The translations under genes and the position numbers were made by a program. This document shows, one piece after another, positions 59,796-64,000 of a stretch of 64,000 bases of DNA (position 1 is the first letter of the stretch; every line of letters starts with the position of its first letter). Below the pieces are notes generated by a model, which was not told the DNA's origin, ran no database searches, and saw only the letters and a list, made by a program, of their open reading frames with translations. The stretch covers positions 97,514 through 161,513 of the forward strand of contig NZ_SNXE01000010.1 in NCBI RefSeq assembly GCF_004362405.1, written 5' to 3'. The stretch is from Roseateles asaccharophilus (GTDB lineage Bacteria; Pseudomonadota; Gammaproteobacteria; Burkholderiales; Burkholderiaceae_C).

Positions 59796-61591
59796 GTGCG
59801 AAGCCATCCCCGACCAAGCCTGCCGCCGGCCCCGTCAAGCCCGAGGGCCGGCTGGAGTGGCGCACCCTCCTGCGCTGGATGCAGGAGGATGGGCTGGTAG
59901 ATGCCGATCAGGTGCAGCGCACGGAGGCTCGCTTTGCGGCGGGGGATTCCTCACTGCATCCCCTTGTGCGCCTGGGGCATGCGGGTCTGGTGCGCGCGGG
60001 CACCGGCAAGTCTTTGGATCTGGAGCAGCTCACCGAGTGGCTAGCCAGTAGGGCGCAGATGCCTTATCTGCGCATCGATCCGCTCAAGGTTGATGTGGGG
60101 CGGGTGTCCGACATCATGTCGGTGGGCTACGCGGAGGCCAAGCGCTGTCTGCCGGTGCAGGTGGGGCTGACCGAGGTCGTGATCGCCACCTCCGAGCCCT
60201 ATGACCGCAGCTGGGTGGCCCAGATCGAGTCGCATGCGCGCAAGCCGGTGCGCCTGGTGTTGGCGAATCCGTTGGAGATTGCGCGCTACACCACCGAGTT
60301 CTACACCCTGGCGCGCTCGGTGCGTGCCGCCACCAAGACGGGCGAAGTGACCCAGATCGCCAGCTTCGAGCAGCTGGTGGAGCTGGGCAAGAGCAACAAG
60401 CAGTTGGACGCGAACGACCAGGGTGTGGTCCAGGTGGTGGATTGGCTGTGGCAGTACGCCTTTGACCAGCGCGCCAGTGACATCCATCTGGAGCCGCGCC
60501 GCGATATGGGCGTGATCCGCTTCCGCATCGACGGGGTGCTGCACACGGTCTACCAGCTGCCGCCCTCGGTGATGAGCGCCATGACCTCGCGTATCAAGCT
60601 GCTGGGCCGCATGGACGTGGTGGAGCGCCGCCGCCCGCTGGATGGCCGCATCAAGACGCGCAACCCGGCTGGGGACGAGGTGGAAATGCGCCTCTCCACC
60701 TTGCCCACGGCCTTCGGCGAGAAGATGGTGATGCGCATCTTTGACCCCGATACCGCCGTGAAGAGCCTGGACCAGCTGGGCTTTGCCGGCCATGACGCGG
60801 AGCGCTGGACCCGCCTGACGGCCCAGCCCCACGGCATCATCCTGGTGACTGGGCCCACCGGCAGCGGCAAGACCTCGACGCTCTACTCCACGCTCAAGCG
60901 TTTGGCCACGGACGAGGTCAATGTCACGACCATCGAGGACCCGATCGAGATGATCGAGCCGGCCTTCAATCAGACCCAGGTGCAGCCCGCGCTGGACCTG
61001 GGGTTTGCCGAAGGCCTGCGCGCCCTGATGCGCCAGGATCCGGACATCATCATGGTGGGCGAGATCCGCGACCTGGAAACGGCCGAGATGGCCATTCAGG
61101 CGGCACTGACCGGGCATCTTGTCTTCAGCACCCTGCACACCAATGACGCCGCCTCGGCCATTACCCGCCTGACCGATCTGGGTGTGCCTCCCTATCTGAT
61201 CACGGCAACCGTGATCGGGGTGCTGGCTCAGCGGCTGGTGCGCACTCTGTGCCCGACCTGCAAGCAGCCCGACCCGCAGGTGACGCGCGAGACGCTCAAC
61301 GAGATGCTCAAGCACTGGCGCATGAGCGGTGGGGTCAAGCCCTATAAGCCGGTGGGTTGCCTGGACTGCCGCAACACGGGCTACCGTGGGCGTGCCGGCC
61401 TGTATGAATTGCTGATCGTCAGCGAGGCCGTCAAGGCCACCATCCACCCCACGCCTGATGCGTCCGCCTTGCGGCGTCAGGCCATGCATGAGGGCTTGAG
61501 GCCCCTGCGCCTTGCAGGGGCCATGAAGGTGGCGGAAGGCCTGACCACGCTGGAAGAGGTCTTGCGCAGCACTCCGCAATGGGAAGCCTGA
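59792..61591 (+). CDS. GspE/PulE-type secretion or pilus ATPase
   Basis: A 599-residue ATPase of type II secretion/type IV pilus assembly. An N-terminal MshEN-like region (about residues 60-180) precedes the N2 domain (ASDIHLEPRRDMGVIRFRID) and the ATPase domain with Walker A GPTGSGKTS, Asp box TTIEDPIEMI, Walker B IIMVGEIRD and His box STLHTNDA. A zinc tetracysteine (CPTC...CLDC) is present. It is not beside gspF, pilC or pseudopilin genes, so the partner machine is not identifiable here. The start overlaps the previous stop by ATGA. Confidence 0.92.
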   Translation: MSAKPSPTKPAAGPVKPEGRLEWRTLLRWMQEDGLVDADQVQRTEARFAAGDSSLHPLVRLGHAGLVRAGTGKSLDLEQLTEWLASRAQMPYLRIDPLKVDVGRVSDIMSVGYAEAKRCLPVQVGLTEVVIATSEPYDRSWVAQIESHARKPVRLVLANPLEIARYTTEFYTLARSVRAATKTGEVTQIASFEQLVELGKSNKQLDANDQGVVQVVDWLWQYAFDQRASDIHLEPRRDMGVIRFRIDGVLHTVYQLPPSVMSAMTSRIKLLGRMDVVERRRPLDGRIKTRNPAGDEVEMRLSTLPTAFGEKMVMRIFDPDTAVKSLDQLGFAGHDAERWTRLTAQPHGIILVTGPTGSGKTSTLYSTLKRLATDEVNVTTIEDPIEMIEPAFNQTQVQPALDLGFAEGLRALMRQDPDIIMVGEIRDLETAEMAIQAALTGHLVFSTLHTNDAASAITRLTDLGVPPYLITATVIGVLAQRLVRTLCPTCKQPDPQVTRETLNEMLKHWRMSGGVKPYKPVGCLDCRNTGYRGRAGLYELLIVSEAVKATIHPTPDASALRRQAMHEGLRPLRLAGAMKVAEGLTTLEEVLRSTPQWEA

Positions 61592-61694
61592 GGAATGCCC
61601 TGAGGCATTGAGGCCGCCTTCGGCCCGCTTTGCCGGGCTGCGCTGTGGCAGATGCTTACGTGGAAACCACACAGGGTCGCAGGAGGGGGCTGCC

Positions 61695-61700
61695 TAGAAT
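61695..61700 (+). promoter_or_regulatory. -10 element of tctBA
   Basis: TAGAAT at 61695-61700, 33 nt before the tctB ATG. No good -35 was found. Upstream, 61592-61660 holds small palindromes (such as AATGCC-CTGA-GGCATT) that may end the GspE-like transcript. Confidence 0.4.
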
Positions 61701-61733
61701 GCGGGCAGTCCAATGCGATAGAGGGTTCCTCAC

Positions 61734-62198
61734 ATGAAGATCAAAAGTCAAACAGACTTCTGGTCGGGGCTGATGTTCTTGCTGGTGGGCCTGGGCTTTG
61801 CCTGGGGCGCTACGGAATACAGCTTCGGCAATTCGGCCCGACCCGGCCCCGGCTACTTCCCCTTTGGCCTGGGCATTCTGCTCGCCGTGCTGGGAGCCGT
61901 GGTGCTGTTCAAGGCGCTGACCATCGAATCGGAGGACGGCGGCCGCATTGGTGCCATCGCCTGGCGCCCGCTTGGCGTCATCGTCGGGGCCATCGTGCTG
62001 TTCGGCTGGGCCTTGCCGCACCTGGGCATGGTGATCGCGCTGCCCCTGCTGGTGGTGATTGCTGCCATGGCCGGTGATGAGTTCAAGTGGCTGGAAGCCC
62101 TGCTCACGGCTGCCTTCCTCACGGTCGGCAGCTGGGTCATCTTTGTGTGGGGCTTGAATCTGGTGATCCCGCTGTGGCCCACCTTCCTGGGGCGTTGA
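61734..62198 (+). CDS. tctB: Tripartite tricarboxylate transporter small subunit TctB
   Basis: A 154-residue inner-membrane protein with four transmembrane helices (WSGLMFLLVGLGFAWG, then a loop with GPGYFPFGLGILL typical of TctB). It is the small membrane subunit of a TTT-family importer for carboxylates such as citrate. tctA follows after 13 bp. Confidence 0.92.
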   Translation: MKIKSQTDFWSGLMFLLVGLGFAWGATEYSFGNSARPGPGYFPFGLGILLAVLGAVVLFKALTIESEDGGRIGAIAWRPLGVIVGAIVLFGWALPHLGMVIALPLLVVIAAMAGDEFKWLEALLTAAFLTVGSWVIFVWGLNLVIPLWPTFLGR

Positions 62199-62211
62199 GG
62201 AGTAGCGGGAC

Positions 62212-63720
62212 ATGGAACTTTTGAACAATCTGGCGCTGGGCTTCGGCACGGCGCTCACGCTGCAGAATCTGCTGTACGCCTTTGGCGGTGCGGTGCTGGG
62301 CACCCTGATCGGCGTGCTGCCGGGTCTGGGCCCCGTGGCCACCATCGCCATGCTGCTGCCCTCAATCTATGCGCTTGACGCGACGCCCGCCCTGATCATG
62401 CTGGCAGGCATCTACTACGGCGCACAGTACGGCGGATCGACCACGGCCATTCTGATCAATGTGCCGGGCGAATCGAGCTCGGTCGTCACCGCGATCGATG
62501 GTTACCAGATGGCCCGCCAGGGTCGCGCGGGCGCCGCCTTGGCGGCCGCCGGTCTGGGCTCCTTCTTTGCCGGTTGCGTGGGCACCATCGTGATTGCCGC
62601 ATTTGCGCCGCCGCTGACCGAACTGGCCTTCAAGTTTGGTCCGGCCGAGTACTTCTCGCTGATGGTGCTGGGTCTGATCGGTGCCGTGGTGCTGGCCTCA
62701 GGTTCTCTGATCAAGGCCATCGCCATGATTTTGCTGGGCCTGTTGCTGGGGCAGGTCAACACCGATGTGATTTCCGGCACCCCGCGCTACTCCTTCGACA
62801 TTCCTGAGTTGACCGACGGCATCAACTTCGTCGTCATCGCCATGGGCGTGTTCGGTTTCGGGGAGATCATCGCCAACCTCGGCAAGCCCGCCGAGCATCG
62901 CGAGGTCTTCACCAAGGATGTGAAGGGTTTGTGGCCGACCAAGCAGGACTTCAAGGATGCCTGGCCCGCCGTGCTTCGCGGTACCTCGCTGGGATCCATC
63001 CTGGGTGTGTTGCCCGGTGGCGGTGCGCTGCTGTCTTCCTTCGCGGCCTACACGCTGGAGAAAAAGCTGTCCAAGACGCCGGAGAAGTTCGGCAAGGGTG
63101 CGATCCAGGGCGTGGCCGGTCCCGAATCGGCCAATAACGCCGGCGCACAGACCAGCTTCATTCCCATGCTGACCCTGGGTATTCCGCCAAATGCCGTGAT
63201 GGCTTTGATGGTGGGCGCCATGACCATCAAGGGCATTCAGCCCGGTCCGCAGGTCATGACCAGCAATCCGGAACTGTTCTGGGGCTTGATCGCGTCCATG
63301 TGGATCGGCAATCTGATGCTGGTCATCCTGAACCTGCCCTTGATCGGCATCTGGATCAAGCTGCTCACCGTTCCCTATCGCTTCCTGTTTCCGGCCATTG
63401 TGGTGTTCTGCTGCATCGGCACCTACACGCTGAACAACAACAGCTTCGATGTGTACCTGACGGCCCTCTTTGCCGTGGTGGGCTACCTGTTCTACAAGCT
63501 GCGCTGCGAGCCTGCTCCCTTGCTCTTGGGCTTCATCCTCGGCCCCATGATGGAAGAAAACCTGCGCCGCGCCTTGCTGCTGTCGCGCGGCGACTGGACC
63601 ACCTTCATGACGCGCCCCTTGTCGGCCAGCTTGCTGATCGCCGCGACGCTGATGGTGGTGGTGGTCATGCTGCCGTCCATCAAGAACAAGCGCGAAGAGG
63701 CGTTCAAGGACGAAGACTGA
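62212..63720 (+). CDS. tctA: Tripartite tricarboxylate transporter permease TctA
   Basis: A 502-residue permease with about 11-12 transmembrane helices. Family motifs are GVLPGLGPVATIAMLLP, YYGAQYGGSTTAILINVPGE (both in the N-terminal half) and, later, GPESANNAGAQTSFIPMLTLGIPPNAVMAL. With TctB and a periplasmic TctC it imports carboxylates using the proton or sodium gradient. No tctC is seen before or after, so the binding protein is encoded elsewhere. A terminator follows. Confidence 0.95.
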   Translation: MELLNNLALGFGTALTLQNLLYAFGGAVLGTLIGVLPGLGPVATIAMLLPSIYALDATPALIMLAGIYYGAQYGGSTTAILINVPGESSSVVTAIDGYQMARQGRAGAALAAAGLGSFFAGCVGTIVIAAFAPPLTELAFKFGPAEYFSLMVLGLIGAVVLASGSLIKAIAMILLGLLLGQVNTDVISGTPRYSFDIPELTDGINFVVIAMGVFGFGEIIANLGKPAEHREVFTKDVKGLWPTKQDFKDAWPAVLRGTSLGSILGVLPGGGALLSSFAAYTLEKKLSKTPEKFGKGAIQGVAGPESANNAGAQTSFIPMLTLGIPPNAVMALMVGAMTIKGIQPGPQVMTSNPELFWGLIASMWIGNLMLVILNLPLIGIWIKLLTVPYRFLFPAIVVFCCIGTYTLNNNSFDVYLTALFAVVGYLFYKLRCEPAPLLLGFILGPMMEENLRRALLLSRGDWTTFMTRPLSASLLIAATLMVVVVMLPSIKNKREEAFKDED

Positions 63721-63783
63721 GTCTGAACCTGCCGCCAAGCGCCGACCTGGCGTTGGACTCGTCGGCGCCAAGTATGTGGAATG

Positions 63784-63812
63784 GCCCCGCAGCGAAAGCT
63801 GCGGGGCTTTTT
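63784..63812 (+). terminator. Terminator of tctBA
   Basis: GCCCCGCAGC (63784-63793), GAAA tetraloop, GCTGCGGGGC (63798-63807), TTTTT. Confidence 0.92.
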
Positions 63813-63890
63813 CTCTTTCGCGGTCGCCCAGCCCTTGGCTGCCCCGAAAGACGCTTGGTCTAGCGGGCGTGAAGACGGCGCATGAAAAAG

Positions 63891-63922
63891 TTGCTTGCGC
63901 GCCAAAAATCCTGTGCTACAGT
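63891..63922 (+). promoter_or_regulatory. Promoter at right edge, possibly for an rRNA or tRNA transcript
   Basis: TTGCGC (63895-63900), 16-bp spacer, TACAGT (63917-63922) preceded by TGC as an extended -10; TTGCTT at 63891 is an alternative -35. The downstream 78 nt (GGGCTTCGCTGATCACAGCG and on) have no start codon context and contain a small hairpin (GCTTCGC), resembling the leader before a stable-RNA operon. The transcribed gene is beyond the window. Confidence 0.45.
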
Positions 63923-64000
63923 TGCGGGCTTCGCTGATCACAGCGGCTCGCAAGAGCGGTGGTGGTGAGTGAAGGGAAGCGAAAAGCGCGGCGAACAGTA

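Overview
The window is about 64 kb of GC-rich chromosome (strong G/C at third codon positions) from a betaproteobacterium of the order Burkholderiales, probably the Roseateles/Rubrivivax group. The evidence is gene order and protein type: thrS-infC-rpmI-rplT-pheS-pheT-ihfA-merR-tRNA-Pro, ilvB-ilvH-ilvC-pssA-leuA, nadE-glnB, BPSS1780-thrB-DUF2782 divergent from polA, and a sigma factor with DUF3619 and DUF3106 partners. Nearly everything is housekeeping chromosome. I see no prophage, insertion sequence, CRISPR array or plasmid gene.

Layout. 1-8.5 kb: left-edge icd fragment, divergent LysR regulator, flavoprotein, tex, and a TonB-receptor/patatin pair. 8.5-16.5 kb: translation block (thrS, infC, L35, L20, pheST, ihfA, merR-type regulator, tRNA-Pro). 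It is headed by a Thr-rich leader peptide and an intrinsic terminator just before thrS. 16.7-20.7 kb: J-domain-like protein, membrane pyrophosphatase hppA, and soluble ppa divergent from hppA. 20.7-27.3 kb: GNAT-like protein, nadE, glnB (PII), then a leftward overlapping operon of sigma factor, DUF3619, DUF3106, RDD and dgkA. 27.5-34 kb: branched-chain amino-acid genes ilvBHC, pssA, and leuA with its own leader-peptide attenuator. 34-41.7 kb: pbpG, a pseudouridine synthase, a gap with palindromic repeats, YchJ-like protein, uvrD, and phoX with a PhoB-box-like site. 41.7-46.8 kb: membrane protein, thrB, DUF2782, polA. 46.8-53.8 kb is the most accessory part: a chitin-type LPMO, two lipoprotein hydrolases, a two-component system and an orphan protein. 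53.8-64 kb: lolCD, purU, TatD, mscS, a three-gene overlapping set (DNA glycosylase, spermidine-synthase-like, GspE-like ATPase), tctBA, and a promoter at the right edge that may serve an rRNA or tRNA transcript.

Regulation is the most informative layer. thrS and leuA each carry a leader peptide rich in their own amino acid plus a terminator, so charged-tRNA level probably sets read-through. infC starts with AUC, consistent with IF-3 autocontrol. About nine genes have a -10-like hexamer only 6-9 nt before the start codon and no clear Shine-Dalgarno, suggesting leaderless mRNAs. A palindromic repeat with fixed linkers and changing but still paired stems occurs downstream of ilvC and next to the ychJ-like gene. 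The thrS leader and this repeat are the two observations I would check first.
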